DNA of 36,359 bases from Methanosarcina sp. Ant1 (lineage in GTDB: Archaea > Halobacteriota > Methanosarcinia > Methanosarcinales > Methanosarcinaceae), in NCBI GenBank assembly GCA_001714685.2, contig MDTP02000063.1:1-36359 (forward strand), given 5' to 3'. Positions 1-10,400 of the stretch are shown here, one piece after another. A model generated the notes under the pieces. That model searched no databases. It was not told the origin of the DNA and saw only the letters and a list, made by a program, of their open reading frames with translations. The position numbers and the translations under genes are program-made. The stretch's first letter is position 1, and every line of letters starts with the position of its first letter.

Positions 1-109
1 ATTCGGTTAAGAGATAAAATGCATGAAAGTGTTATTTTTTATGCTAAAATCTCAACATTCAAGTCGGAAAATCACTACACGTGGTATTCGAAGTTGTGCA
101 TAAAATTCG

Positions 110-274
110 TTAACCGATGACAAATGAAGAGAAGTTAGAAATTAGTTTTTCGAGCTGGATTCTCTCATTGGCAGCATCTTTAAGAAGAGCATCAGTTTCG
201 GAAATCTTCACAAAAAGACGAGCAATAGCTTCATCAGTTTCTCCTGCATCTACGATGGCTTCGGAAAGCCCTTC
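110..274 (-). pseudogene. Unrecognised coding remnant without a start codon
   Basis: On the reverse strand an open frame of about 54 codons runs from just after a TAG (275-277) to a TAA (110-112). Its composition looks like real protein: Glu-, Ala- and Leu-rich, containing ETDEAIARLF and ISETDALLKDAANE, and probably helical. It has no start codon and is closed upstream by stops, so if genuine it is the C-terminal end of a decayed gene. I do not recognise the family. The overlapping forward frame starting at 117 is probably its shadow. Confidence 0.25.
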
Positions 275-380
275 CTATTATACAACGCGATACATAATGA
301 CAACTGGATATAAATTAACGGCCTTCCTACAAAACAAAAGTAAATTGGCAGAAAAGAGAAAAAAGTTCATAAACGCTTGA

Positions 381-1058
381 AAAGTTCTCGAGGCATCGTA
401 AAAAATGTATTTGATTTGGAGGCACCCAAAAGCTATGACGTTCCCACATGCCATAACTCTCAGGTACATTTTGTAATGCGTTGCTAGGGTTGGAGCAGAA
501 GAAATTCATGCAGTTTCAAGCCTGAAATCTTCCTTTTAGCTCTCTTTTCTCAGAGATAACGTGAGTCACACCATATTCCAATGTATAGAGGTAAAACTCA
601 AGTAACTCTCTGCAAATTTTCACTTCTTTAGAGGATGCGATAACTTTTTGGCTTTTATTAAATATTCGTCCTTCTTTTATTTTTAACCTGTTTTTATCCC
701 GTTTTTAATCCGTTTTTAATCCGTTTTTAGTGCCATTTTTAACCCTCTCTGAATAAATGGTGGTTATTTCCCATGCAATTGCCTTTGTTGGACTTGTTTT
801 AATTCGCAAGTAAGCAACTTATTTTATAGCTACAATAATATATAGCCCAATCCACGTAGTTCTTTCGAAACTTTCATGTAAAAGAAATAGGTATATGCCA
901 ATTCAAGAGTAAAGAGATTTTTAGATGCTTTTAAAATTTTCAATTGCTTTAAATTACGAGCTCAAAATCTTTTTCAGATATAGTCTGCTTTTTAAATATA
1001 TTTTGCATTTCTAACAGAATCTATTAATAAAAGAGTTTCTAATAAATGTAGAATAGCA
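381..1058. other. Gene-free stretch with a short tandem repeat and the promoter of the next gene
   Basis: No convincing gene is seen. At 699-731 an 11-bp unit (CCGTTTTTAAT) is repeated three times, the last copy slightly changed, in an AT-rich context. A TATA-like TTTAAATATA lies near 990-1000, about 60 nt before the regulator gene at 1059, and is its probable promoter. Reverse-strand frames between 278 and 509 contain protein-like stretches in different frames, possibly an old decayed gene, but nothing identifiable. Confidence 0.4.
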
Positions 1059-1844
1059 ATGAGCTCATCATTATGCGATACTATCTGGCTTTCTGAAAAA
1101 AGGAAAAACCTCCTGCTTTTGCTTATGGAAGGGCCTCGGGACATCGAGCAAATAAAAACTTCTCTTAACGTGACCTCAAAAGCGATGATGCCCCAGATTA
1201 AAATCCTTAAAAAGCAGGGGTTAGTTCTCCAGAAAGATGACACCTATATACTTTCGGAGATTGGAACACTTGTTGTAGGAAATATGCTCCCTCTCCTGAG
1301 TACACTGGAGGTTCTCGAAGAGAATAAGGAGTACTGGGCAAGTAGGGACACAGGTGTGGTGCCCAGCGAATTGTTTATGAGGCTTGGAGAACTGGGGGAA
1401 TGCAGGGTAATCGAGCCTGACCTGAACCATCTATTCGATCTCCCGAGGGAATTTACTGAGAATCTTATAAAATCCAGATACATAATGAGTTCTCTTTCTT
1501 ACTACCATCCTCTTTATCCATCTCTTTACTCCAAGCTTGCAAAAAGTGAAGCTGAAATGGAAATAGTGCTTACCAGAGCAGTATTCGAGAGACTGAAAGA
1601 GGACTGCAGAGATGAACTAGAAACCTTGCTGAATTCCAAAAATACCATTATTAAGGTATGCGAGGAAAGGCTGCAGCTTCCGACTATTGCTGTTACTGAA
1701 AAGTTCATGTACCTTTGTCTTTTTGATAAACAAGAAAAATATGATCATAGACTAGTGATGAGTTTCGATCTGAGTGCTCTTCGCTGGGGCAGGGAACTTT
1801 TCATGCATTACAAAAACCTGTCCAGAGAAGTGACTGGAATCTAA
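1059..1844 (+). CDS. Winged-helix transcriptional regulator with FilR1-type C-terminal domain (DUF1724)
   Basis: The product has 261 residues. The N-terminal ~90 form an ArsR-like winged helix (the segment containing IEQIKTSLNVTSKAMMPQI is the HTH, followed by a wing with GLVLQKDDTYILSEIG). The remainder matches the FilR1/DUF1724 domain found in methanogen regulators, including Methanothrix FilR1 and FilR2, which act with a histidine kinase. This family is greatly expanded in Methanosarcina and its ligands are mostly unknown. ATG 1059 has no good Shine-Dalgarno sequence, suggesting a short or weak leader. A sensor kinase follows 78 nt downstream on the same strand and a response regulator after that, so the three genes may form one signalling unit. 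The target genes cannot be read from the sequence. Confidence 0.85.
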   Translation: MSSSLCDTIWLSEKRKNLLLLLMEGPRDIEQIKTSLNVTSKAMMPQIKILKKQGLVLQKDDTYILSEIGTLVVGNMLPLLSTLEVLEENKEYWASRDTGVVPSELFMRLGELGECRVIEPDLNHLFDLPREFTENLIKSRYIMSSLSYYHPLYPSLYSKLAKSEAEMEIVLTRAVFERLKEDCRDELETLLNSKNTIIKVCEERLQLPTIAVTEKFMYLCLFDKQEKYDHRLVMSFDLSALRWGRELFMHYKNLSREVTGI

Positions 1845-1922
1845 GGGCTGTCGACCTTTTCCAGGCAGAAAAAGAGCAAATATACCTTTTCTGTTCCTGC
1901 ACAACTGGCTGGAGTTTAGACT

Positions 1923-4517
1923 ATGAGATTCAAAGATTTCCCCCTCGAATCAAAGCTGGTTATCTATATTGTTGTGGGGGTTTTTCTTGTTCTGGCTGTC
2001 TCTACGGCTGTAATTATAAACACGGTAACTTCTCAGGAAGAAAAGCTGGCTTACCAAAAATCAACTGAAATGGCAAGCAGTTATGCAAACCAGTTTGATT
2101 CCGACATGAAAGCAAACAGAGCAATTGCAAAAACTCTTGCCCATACAATGGAGAATTACGAAGCTTCCAACAGGAGTGAAGTAATCAATATCCTTGAAAA
2201 TATTCTTGAAAAAAACCCGAATCTTATAGGGGTCTACGTAGGCTATGAGCAGAATGCTTTTGATGGCAGAGATGCAGAATATGTGAATGCCACAGGGCAT
2301 GACGCAACAGGCAGATTCGTTCCATACTATAATATGATTGGAGGCCACCCTATCGTTGCGCCCCTGGTGCACTATAATTCTTCTGATTATTACCAACTGC
2401 CAAAATCAAGAGGAGCAGATGTCTTAACAGAGCCTTACTTTTATGAAGGGACATTCATGGTAAGCCTTGTTTCTCCGATTTTCAAGGATGGGAAGTTCGT
2501 AGGGATAGGAGGAGTGGATGTCCCTCTGGACTATGTTGACGAGGCAGTAAGCAAAGTCCGAGCTTTTGACACAGGATATGCTTTCATGGTAAGCAATACC
2601 GGAGTTCTGCTCTCTCATCCTACACGCAAGGACTGGATTGGAAAGAAGGGCCTCTATGATTTCAATTCGGAAGAGATTACCAGTGCAGCAAATGATATAA
2701 AAAAAGGAACAGGAGGATATATTGAGGTAAAAGACTCTACAACAGACAAAAATGTTGTAATGTTCTACGAGCCTGTACGAACCGGAAATCTCGCATTTAT
2801 CCTTGTAATTCCGAAAGAAGAAATGCTGGCAGGTGTTATTGATCTCCGGAACAGGCTTCTTGTTATCTCTGCAATATCAATCCTGTTCATGGCTGCCCTT
2901 GCTTACTTAATTGCACGTTCTATCACAAGGCCAATAGATGAAATTGTTGAAGATTTTAAGAGTATTGCCCAGGAAGCAGTTAAAGGAAACCTCGATGTCA
3001 GGGCGGATACTGATGTGGAAATAGATTTCAGAGAAATACCTACAGGCTTGAATGAAATCCTTAAAGCGGTAATTGTTCCCATAAGAGAGACTATGAGAGT
3101 GACCAATGCCCTTGCAGAAGGAGAGTTAAAAGAAAGGTTCAATGTAGACTTAAAAGGAGAGTTCAGAGAACTTGGAGATACCCTTGATAAGTTTTCCGAA
3201 ACTTTAAACCGTATTATTGACGATTCAAACACAGTCCTTACAGCATTTCAACATAATGATTTTAAACGGCATATTCTGGTACAAGGGCACGGCGATTTCA
3301 AGCTGCTTACTGATGGCATAGAAGAGACGCGCCAGGCTCTTGATATGGTCACTACTCAGCGAGTAGAGGCAGAAAAATCCCTCCTCGACTATGCAAGGGA
3401 ACTTGAGCACTCTAACCAGCTTAAAGAGGAAATGGAAAGAGTTATCCATAACAGTCCTGTAATTGTCTTTTTGTGGAAATATGAGCCTATGTGGCCTGCA
3501 GAATTTGTCTCTAAGAATATCTCGAGGTTTGGATACGAAGTAGAAGATTTCACTTCCAAAAGGGTCCTTTATGGAGACATAGTTCACCCTGAAGATCTGG
3601 ATAATATCCAGGAAAAGCTCTCGAAAAATGTGGAATTAGGTTGTAATGCGTACACTTCGGAATATCGGGTTTTTACTAAATCGGGAGAAATCCGCTGGGT
3701 GGACGAAAGGACTGTTATCCAGAGGAATTCAACAGGAGAAATTAATCTTCAGGGGATTATTTTGGACATAACCGAGCATAAAAAAGCCGAAGATGCACTC
3801 CTGCAGATGGAGGAAATCCGCAAAAAGGAAATCCATCACCGTATCAAAAATAATCTGCAGGTGATTTCCACTCTTCTGTACCTTGAGTCAGGGAATTTTA
3901 CGGATGAGAGCGTGATCGAAGCCTTCAGGGACAGTCAGCACAGAGTCAAGTCAATGGCACTTGTCCATGAGAAGCTTTACCAGTCAGAGGACATGGTAAG
4001 TGTGGATCTTGCAGATTATATCCAGAACCTTGCTAATTACCTTTTGCAATCATATTCCCTGGGTAATGGGAAAGTGAGTTTGAGACTGGATGTTGAAAAG
4101 GTTTTCCTGGGAATGGACACTGCTGTTCCTCTCGGAATAATTATAAATGAACTGGTCTCCAATTCCCTAAAGCATGCTTTTACTAAAGAGAAGGAAGGGG
4201 AAATTTATATTAAGTTGCAAAGCAGCGAAGAATATCCTGCCTGGCAGGGAAAAAGCTTAAAAAATGCTGTGGATAAAGTGGCCGGAAACGAGAATGCTAA
4301 GAAGACCGGTTTTAGAGGAATAACAAGGAAGAAGGAAGATAAGTTAACACTTACTGTAAGAGATAATGGCATAGGGTTCCCGGATAAACTGGACTTCCGG
4401 GAAACGACTTCCCTGGGGCTTCAGCTTGTGACCACTCTTGTGGACCAGATTGAAGGAGATATTGAACTTAACAATACAGCGGGAACAGAATTTAAAATTA
4501 GCTTTTTCAGAGGCTGA
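1923..4517 (+). CDS. Membrane sensor histidine kinase: Cache, HAMP, PAS and HisKA_2/HATPase domains
   Basis: The product has 864 residues. A first membrane helix lies at about 12-35, followed by a large extracytoplasmic sensor (about 36-300) of the double-Cache type, as in chemoreceptor-like kinases. The segments VSPIFKDGKFVGIGGVDV and DTGYAFMVSNTGVLLSHP are typical. A second membrane helix (about 303-325) leads into HAMP-like sequence (SITRPIDEIVEDF), a linker, a PAS domain (about 505-620, ending ILDITEHKKAEDAL), then a HisKA_2 phosphoacceptor region (EIHHRIKNNLQ, His around 638-639). The C-terminus is an HATPase with N box INELVSNSLKHAF, G1 DNGIGFP and a later GLQLV. It presumably binds a small external ligand, identity unknown, and phosphorylates the adjacent response regulator. 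Start ATG 1923 is supported by an upstream GGAG. Confidence 0.92.
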   Translation: MRFKDFPLESKLVIYIVVGVFLVLAVSTAVIINTVTSQEEKLAYQKSTEMASSYANQFDSDMKANRAIAKTLAHTMENYEASNRSEVINILENILEKNPNLIGVYVGYEQNAFDGRDAEYVNATGHDATGRFVPYYNMIGGHPIVAPLVHYNSSDYYQLPKSRGADVLTEPYFYEGTFMVSLVSPIFKDGKFVGIGGVDVPLDYVDEAVSKVRAFDTGYAFMVSNTGVLLSHPTRKDWIGKKGLYDFNSEEITSAANDIKKGTGGYIEVKDSTTDKNVVMFYEPVRTGNLAFILVIPKEEMLAGVIDLRNRLLVISAISILFMAALAYLIARSITRPIDEIVEDFKSIAQEAVKGNLDVRADTDVEIDFREIPTGLNEILKAVIVPIRETMRVTNALAEGELKERFNVDLKGEFRELGDTLDKFSETLNRIIDDSNTVLTAFQHNDFKRHILVQGHGDFKLLTDGIEETRQALDMVTTQRVEAEKSLLDYARELEHSNQLKEEMERVIHNSPVIVFLWKYEPMWPAEFVSKNISRFGYEVEDFTSKRVLYGDIVHPEDLDNIQEKLSKNVELGCNAYTSEYRVFTKSGEIRWVDERTVIQRNSTGEINLQGIILDITEHKKAEDALLQMEEIRKKEIHHRIKNNLQVISTLLYLESGNFTDESVIEAFRDSQHRVKSMALVHEKLYQSEDMVSVDLADYIQNLANYLLQSYSLGNGKVSLRLDVEKVFLGMDTAVPLGIIINELVSNSLKHAFTKEKEGEIYIKLQSSEEYPAWQGKSLKNAVDKVAGNENAKKTGFRGITRKKEDKLTLTVRDNGIGFPDKLDFRETTSLGLQLVTTLVDQIEGDIELNNTAGTEFKISFFRG

Positions 4518-4537
4518 AGTATAAAAAGGTGTAATAA

Positions 4538-4927
4538 ATGGCCGAAGGAAGAATTCTGATTGTAGAGGATGAACATATCGTTGCAATGGGAATAAAACGA
4601 ATGTTAAAGAGTTTGGGGTATACGGTTACAGGTGTAGCCTCCTCTGGAGAGGACGCCATAAGCAAGGCAGAAAGTACTTTTCCTGATATTGTGCTTATGG
4701 ATATTATGTTGAAGGGGGATATGGATGGTGTGGAAGCTACAAGGGAAATCAAAGCAAGGCTTGATATCCCAGTAGTTTACCTGACCGCGTATTCTGATAA
4801 TAACATTCTTGAGCGGGCAAAGATAACCGAACCTTTCGGTTATATCATAAAGCCTTTTGACGAGAAAGATCTCTATAGCAGTATTGAAGTAGCCCTGCAC
4901 AGGCAGAGGAAGGAAAAAGAAAAATAA
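4538..4927 (+). CDS. Single-domain response regulator (CheY-like receiver)
   Basis: This 129-residue protein consists only of a receiver domain. The acidic pocket is VEDE near residues 9-12, the phosphoacceptor is Asp55 (IVLMDIML), and the switch residues are Thr83 and Lys105 (YIIKPF). There is no output domain, so it must act by protein-protein contact, possibly on the FilR1-type regulator at 1059 or as a phosphate shuttle. It starts 20 nt after the kinase stop with AAAGGTG upstream of the ATG, so the two genes are surely cotranscribed. Receivers of this type are common partners of archaeal HisKA_2 kinases. Confidence 0.92.
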   Translation: MAEGRILIVEDEHIVAMGIKRMLKSLGYTVTGVASSGEDAISKAESTFPDIVLMDIMLKGDMDGVEATREIKARLDIPVVYLTAYSDNNILERAKITEPFGYIIKPFDEKDLYSSIEVALHRQRKEKEK

Positions 4928-5132
4928 GGGGAAATAATTAAAGAGGAAAAATGATTTCAGAGCTATCTGGAAGAAAGTTCATTTCTGACAGAAAGGCATC
5001 AAGAAGGTAATTTTAAGTATCATCCATAGATAAATTCCCACCCGAACAGTGAGCAAAAATTTATTTACTTTAAGAGACCAGGTGCAACGTCAGAAACTCT
5101 AATCCTATAACTAAAAAGGATACTGGATCCTG

Positions 5133-5396
5133 ATGAAACAAAACGGTAGTGAAGCGGAAATAGCTCCTAAATTACAGGACATTCTTAGTTATCTCTTGCC
5201 AGTAATTATATTTTCCCTGGCTTTATGGACTCTGGATAAACAGCTGCAACATTTGCGTTCAAGCTATATTGTACAAAATATTGCTAGTGTCCCGCTGAGC
5301 CATATTGGAATTGCTGTATTTTTAACTTTTTTAAGTTACGTTGCGTTAACAGGCTATGATTACCTGGCAACCCGGGATCTTCGCTGTTTTATGTGA
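5133..5396 (+). pseudogene. Truncated MprF-like (lysyl-phosphatidylglycerol synthase-type) membrane protein fragment
   Basis: The 87-residue frame begins like an MprF-family protein: a short cytosolic start, a hydrophobic helix (about 18-35), a second helix (about 56-75) and the family-like LSYVALTGYDYLATRD. It then loses similarity and stops after CFM. Intact members continue through many more helices. A second frame (5356-5553) overlaps the end but does not look like the missing part. I read it as the 5' remnant of a truncated gene. A GGAT-rich sequence precedes the ATG. The family assignment rests mainly on the SY.ALTGYDYLA motif. Confidence 0.5.
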
Positions 5397-5821
5397 GTTG
5401 AAAGTAATTATACCGTTGAAACGTGATCGAGCCAAAAAGAAAATGTCAATTCTGAATGTGGTTTCCCACATTAAATATTTTCAAATATTATATATGTTGT
5501 ATCACAATCAGAAAGTGGCTCTAAATTACCCACTCGAAATAGTTAAGAGCTGAAATTTCTTTCTACTCATTTATCCCAAAATATCTTGGCACTACATCCA
5601 CCAAATAATAGAGAACGACCAATATATTCCAAAGTATGGGTTTTGATTGTGCTTTTGAATCGCAGTCCTAGTTTGGAAAGTACAAATTTATACTATAAAT
5701 GCTAAAACTAATTGTACAAAAAGACATGAATAGGATCACAAAGGGACAAGCTCCTCAAAGAATTAGAAGCAAAAATTAAAAAGTTTATTATCGTACATGC
5801 TGTAGTGTCGAGGCTTTTTTA
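5397..5821. other. Non-coding gap between the MprF remnant and prsW
   Basis: No gene or recognisable MprF continuation is visible. The stretch is AT-rich. TATA-like sequences around 5686-5698 (ATTTATACTATAAAT) could drive the protease gene at 5822. Confidence 0.3.
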
Positions 5822-6538
5822 ATGGAAACTCTGGAATGTGAAAGTGAAGAAAGAGATCTTATTACCCTTATTCCAGAGATTATCGCTTTATTAGGGGGAA
5901 TTGTTTCCGCAGTTCTCATCGCCCTGCCTCTAAGTTCCCTACTAAATGTGGTACCCAGTTTAGGACCAATTATTATAGCTCCCTTAGTAGAAGAACCCAC
6001 CAAGATCATTGGAGTAATTCTTCTGGCTTTATATTACCCGAATTCGATAACTAGTAAAAAAAGAGGTTTGATACTCGGAATAATGGCAGGGATAGGATTT
6101 GCGTTCACGGAAAATCTGCTGTATTTCCTAGTATATCCACAAGCAGTTCTCGTGAGAGCAGTTATCCCGGTACTTATACACATATGTGCTTCCGCGACAG
6201 CAGCTCTTGGTGTGGCACTTTTATCTAAAAAAGTAGATAGATCCTCAGCAGGCTTTGCAAGATTTAAACAGGTTAACTCGAAAGAAACAAGGGTCTTTCT
6301 TATCATCGCGATGTCATTCCACTTTATAAATAATTTCATACTTGTCATTGGATTGGGAGATTTATTCTGGGTAGCAAATATGATCCTGGATTATTTCATA
6401 CTTTACAAACTCTATTCATACCTCCCGGAAAAATTAACCGGGATAAAAATCACAGGCACAAAAGAACTGCTTAGTAAAGCAATCTATTCAAAAAGAAAAA
6501 AAGAAGAACACCAAACGAAGCTCTTTGATTTTAAATGA
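5822..6538 (+). CDS. PrsW-family intramembrane metalloprotease
   Basis: The product has 238 residues and about seven predicted membrane segments. The PrsW signature is present: LVEEPTK near residue 60, FAFTENLLYF near 100, a His in HICASATAALG and SFHFINNF around 160. These Glu and His residues are the metal-binding and catalytic positions of the PrsW/CPBP superfamily. Bacterial PrsW cleaves an anti-sigma factor. Archaea lack such sigma factors, so the substrate here is unknown. The C-terminus ends in a Lys-rich cytosolic tail. A GAGG about 12 nt before ATG 5822 supports the start. It stands alone: a truncated gene lies upstream and 880 nt of non-coding DNA follow. Confidence 0.82.
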   Translation: METLECESEERDLITLIPEIIALLGGIVSAVLIALPLSSLLNVVPSLGPIIIAPLVEEPTKIIGVILLALYYPNSITSKKRGLILGIMAGIGFAFTENLLYFLVYPQAVLVRAVIPVLIHICASATAALGVALLSKKVDRSSAGFARFKQVNSKETRVFLIIAMSFHFINNFILVIGLGDLFWVANMILDYFILYKLYSYLPEKLTGIKITGTKELLSKAIYSKRKKEEHQTKLFDFK

Positions 6539-7418
6539 CTATATTTTATATAGAGTTTGGCTGAAAGTAATCGTTGCTTGCCTGATGTGAGCACGCTAAT
6601 TTCTTGGAAGGTACATTGACAGCAACATTCTAAGTTAAAGCATTGTTGGAAATGTAGAGATCTCGGCTTAATATTTTCAGTAACCTACTCAACTGTCAAA
6701 ATCCTTGACTTTTTTTATCTGATCTGATTTTCGAGTTTTCCCATTACGTTTTTAACCAACCAACTTTGTTATTTTTATCAATATGCCCTTCTATTAGATT
6801 CGGATCCCGGACTAAATCATCTTAAATTAGGGGGTACTGTAGATCAAGGTCGCCCCCCATAGTTGATGTTTCAGAATCCCTGTATCGTCATTGTTGCAAA
6901 TTTGCTGTAGTTCATGATTCAACTTTACTGAATTTGAATTTAAGTTCAGAGGCTTTTAGAAATTTGTGATTTTACAGCAAATTTGATCCGCTTTTTATAT
7001 TTTAGGCAGGGGTCACAAACGATTTCAGGACATTAAAGATGATTTAGAAAATCACTCTATTTCGTCCTATAAGTGCAGTTCTTTTTAATGTTAACTAGTT
7101 TTCCTATACTTATTAAATCTAAGGAAATTTTATTCTCTTAAATTTATCTATGTTCTGATTGGTAGTATATATGATAAGAATGGTGAAAATTTGGATACGA
7201 TGTTTTACAAACAAATGTATGTGACCAAAACAATTTAAAAAATTATTTGCTGAGAGTATCACATATACCCACATTTAGGGATTTTAGTACATCAATCGTG
7301 TAATAGTGGACGACCATAGAGTTAAGATTTCAAAGAAAAGGTTTAAAGATTATTAGCAAGTAATGAGTATTAAGATTTTTTGAATGAATATATAAATTAG
7401 GGTACGTAAGGAAAAAAA
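6539..7418. other. 880-nt non-coding region with an inverted repeat and the surface-protein promoter
   Basis: No open gene is supported. A perfect 13-bp inverted repeat lies at 6897-6909 (CAAATTTGCTGTA) and 6973-6985, separated by 63 nt, and could fold into a hairpin or mark a decayed element. A G-run and C-run pair (about 6831-6858) is another possible stem. A TATA box (TATATAAAT, about 7389-7397) sits about 25 nt before the surface-protein ATG, implying a very short leader. Confidence 0.35.
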
Positions 7419-10400
7419 ATGAGAAATAAAGAAAAGCTTTTTTCAATAGCCTTAGTTTTTGTTTTTTTAGTTTCAATCTCAGCTACGGCATCGGCAAAGG
7501 AAATTGTAGTAGGCAATGACTCTGAAGCAGATTTCAGATCAATTCAGGAAGCAGTAAACAGTTCTTTTCCTGGAGACACGGTTATCGTGGGATCTGGAAA
7601 TTATACGGAAAATGTTGTTGTTAATGTCAGCAACCTGACGATCATGTCGGAGTCGAAAAACTATGATGTGCTTGTAGAACCTCTGAATGAAAGTAATGCC
7701 AGCAACCTGACGATCATGTCGGAGTCGAAAAACTATGATGTGCTTGTAGAATCTCTGAATGAAAGTGAAAGCGTTTTTCTTATAAAAGTCGACAATGTAA
7801 CGATCAGTGGCTTTAACATCACAGGAGATGGGGAGACTTTTAACTCTTCGTGTGGAATCTGCCTTGAAAATGCTAGTAATTGCAACATTAAGGGAAACAA
7901 TGTCTTTGAAAAACGACTGGGAATAACCCTTGTTAATGCCAGTTATAATACAATTTCCGAAAACTTTCTCTTCAACGATAGGATCCCTCTCGACGAAAAC
8001 CGCGGGAGCGGGATCTCTCTGGAGGAAGGGAGCGGGATGAACAATCTGACAGGCAATGCCATTGAAAACGGTTATATTATACTGGGACCCAGTTCCTCAG
8101 GGAATTTAATAGCCGGAAATGAAATCTTAAACGGCGGGGGTATAGTCATTGCCTGCTGCGGGAGCGACAACGTAGTTTCCAGTAATACGATTTCAAATTG
8201 CTCCAGTGGAATCGATGCATATGATCAGAGAATAGATATTCGCGACAACAGGATTACGGACTGTCATCACGGGATAGATCTTTCTTTTACTAGCGGAACC
8301 GGAATTTCTGGTAATACAATCTTAAACTGCAGCATCGGGATTAGTTTTGTAGAGGCTTGTTCCAGCATTGAACTATTCAATAACACAATAATTTCCAGTG
8401 CAGAATGCGGGATTTTTATTCCTGACTTCGAAGGTAATGAGAGGATCTACAACAATTACTTTAATAATACTCTAAACGTAAAGCTGGGAATCAGCGGAGG
8501 AAATACCTGGAACAGTTCACTTACCTCAGGTACTAACATTGTCGGAGGTCCATATCTCGGAGGTAACTTCTGGGCAAAGCCTGATGGAACTGGTTTTTCC
8601 CAGATGAGTGAGGATTCGGATGAAAATGGGATTGGCGACCTGCCCTATAACATCAATGGGAATGATTTTGACTATCTCCCACTTGTATCTATTTCCAGCC
8701 CACAAGACTCAAAATTCGACAAAATAATTGTCCAAGGACCAGCCGGATTTCCTGAAGCAGACTTCAGCGCAAATCCTAAGAGCGGCTCTGCTCCTCTTTC
8801 CGTGCATTTTACAGACAGTTCTCAAAATGCAACCGAATGGGACTGGGATTTTGGAGACGAAGCTACTTCCACTTCGCAGAATCCAGAGCATACTTACACT
8901 GAAGCAGGGGATTATACCGTTAATCTGACCGTAACAAATGAAAACGGCACAGACTCAACAACTCAAGAAATAGTTGTGCAGGAAGCAGAGAATGAAGATA
9001 AAGTCCTTCCCGTAGCAAACTTTAACGCCCATCCTAGGAGCGGCAATGCTCCCCTTTCCGTGCATTTTACAGACAGTTCTCAAAATGCAACCGAATGGGA
9101 CTGGGATTTTGGAGACGAAGCTACTTCCACTGCGAAGAATCCAGAGCATACTTACACTGAAGCAGGGAATTATATCGTTAATCTGACAGTAAGCAACGGA
9201 AACGGCACAGACTTAAAAACTCTCGAAATAATTGTGGCTGAAGCATCGAGTGAAGATAAAGTTCTTCCTGTAGCAAACTTTAACGCCAATCCTACGAGTG
9301 GCTATGCTCCCCTTTCCGTGCGGTTTACAGACATTTCTCAAAATGCAACTGGATGGAACTGGAACTTTGGGGATGGAAATACTTCAATCGCTAAGAACCC
9401 AATAAATACTTACTCTAAGGCAGGGAATTATACCGTTAATCTGACAGTAAGCAATGAAAACGGTACAAAATCAAAAATTCTAGAAATAATTGTGCAGAAG
9501 GCACAGAATGAAAATAAGGTTTATCCTGTAGCAAACTTTAACGTCAATCCTACGAGTGGTTATGCTCCCCTTTCCGTCCTGTTTACAGATCTTTCACAAA
9601 ATGCAGCATCAAGGGGATGGGACTTCAATAATGACGGGATCGTTGACACAAGCGATGCGAGCCCTGTTTATGTTTACACTGCTCCCGGTACTTATACTGT
9701 TAACCTTAAAGTGAGCAATGGAAACGGAACTGCCTCAAAAAATGCTACAATAACCGTACTGAAAGATAGCAGCTCAAGCGGCGGCAGTAGTAGCAGCGGC
9801 AGTAGCCGCAGCAGCGGCGGAAGCGGTGGTGGAGGTGCAGGTGGCTCTCCTGAGCCTCAAAACAATGTAGAGACTAAAGAGATTTCACAGACCTTCGTTA
9901 CAAGTGGAAACCCTGCAAAATTTGATTTCCCAAGGAATGCTACTTCTGTTATATATGTGAGCTTCGATTCAAAGAAGACAGCTGGAAAGACAACAACCAT
10001 TGTCGAGTTGCTGAAAGGAAAATCCACCCTTGTTTCAGGGCTGCCTTCTGGCGAAGTCTACAAATCTCTCAATATCTGGGTTGGAAACAGCGGATTTGCA
10101 ACTTCAAAGAATATCGAAAACGCAGTTGTATGCTTCAAGATTGAAAAGTCCTGGATAAAAGATAGAAAGATCGACCAGTCTTCCATCACTCTGAACAGGT
10201 ACAGTGATAAGAAATGGAATCAGCTGCCAACCAGCCTGTTAAGCGAAGATGACAAATACCTGTATTTCACAGCAAAAACCCCTGGATTCTCTCCCTTTGC
10301 AATAACGAGTAAGACCACAGCAACCGGGAGTGGAATACAGACTGGGACTGGGAATAAAACACAGCTTGCAACTGTGAATGAAACACAGACTAAACCTAGC

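Noticed and set aside
6831-6858. G-run/C-run pair as an insertion-sequence end
   Set aside because: Too short, and no matching partner or target duplication was found.
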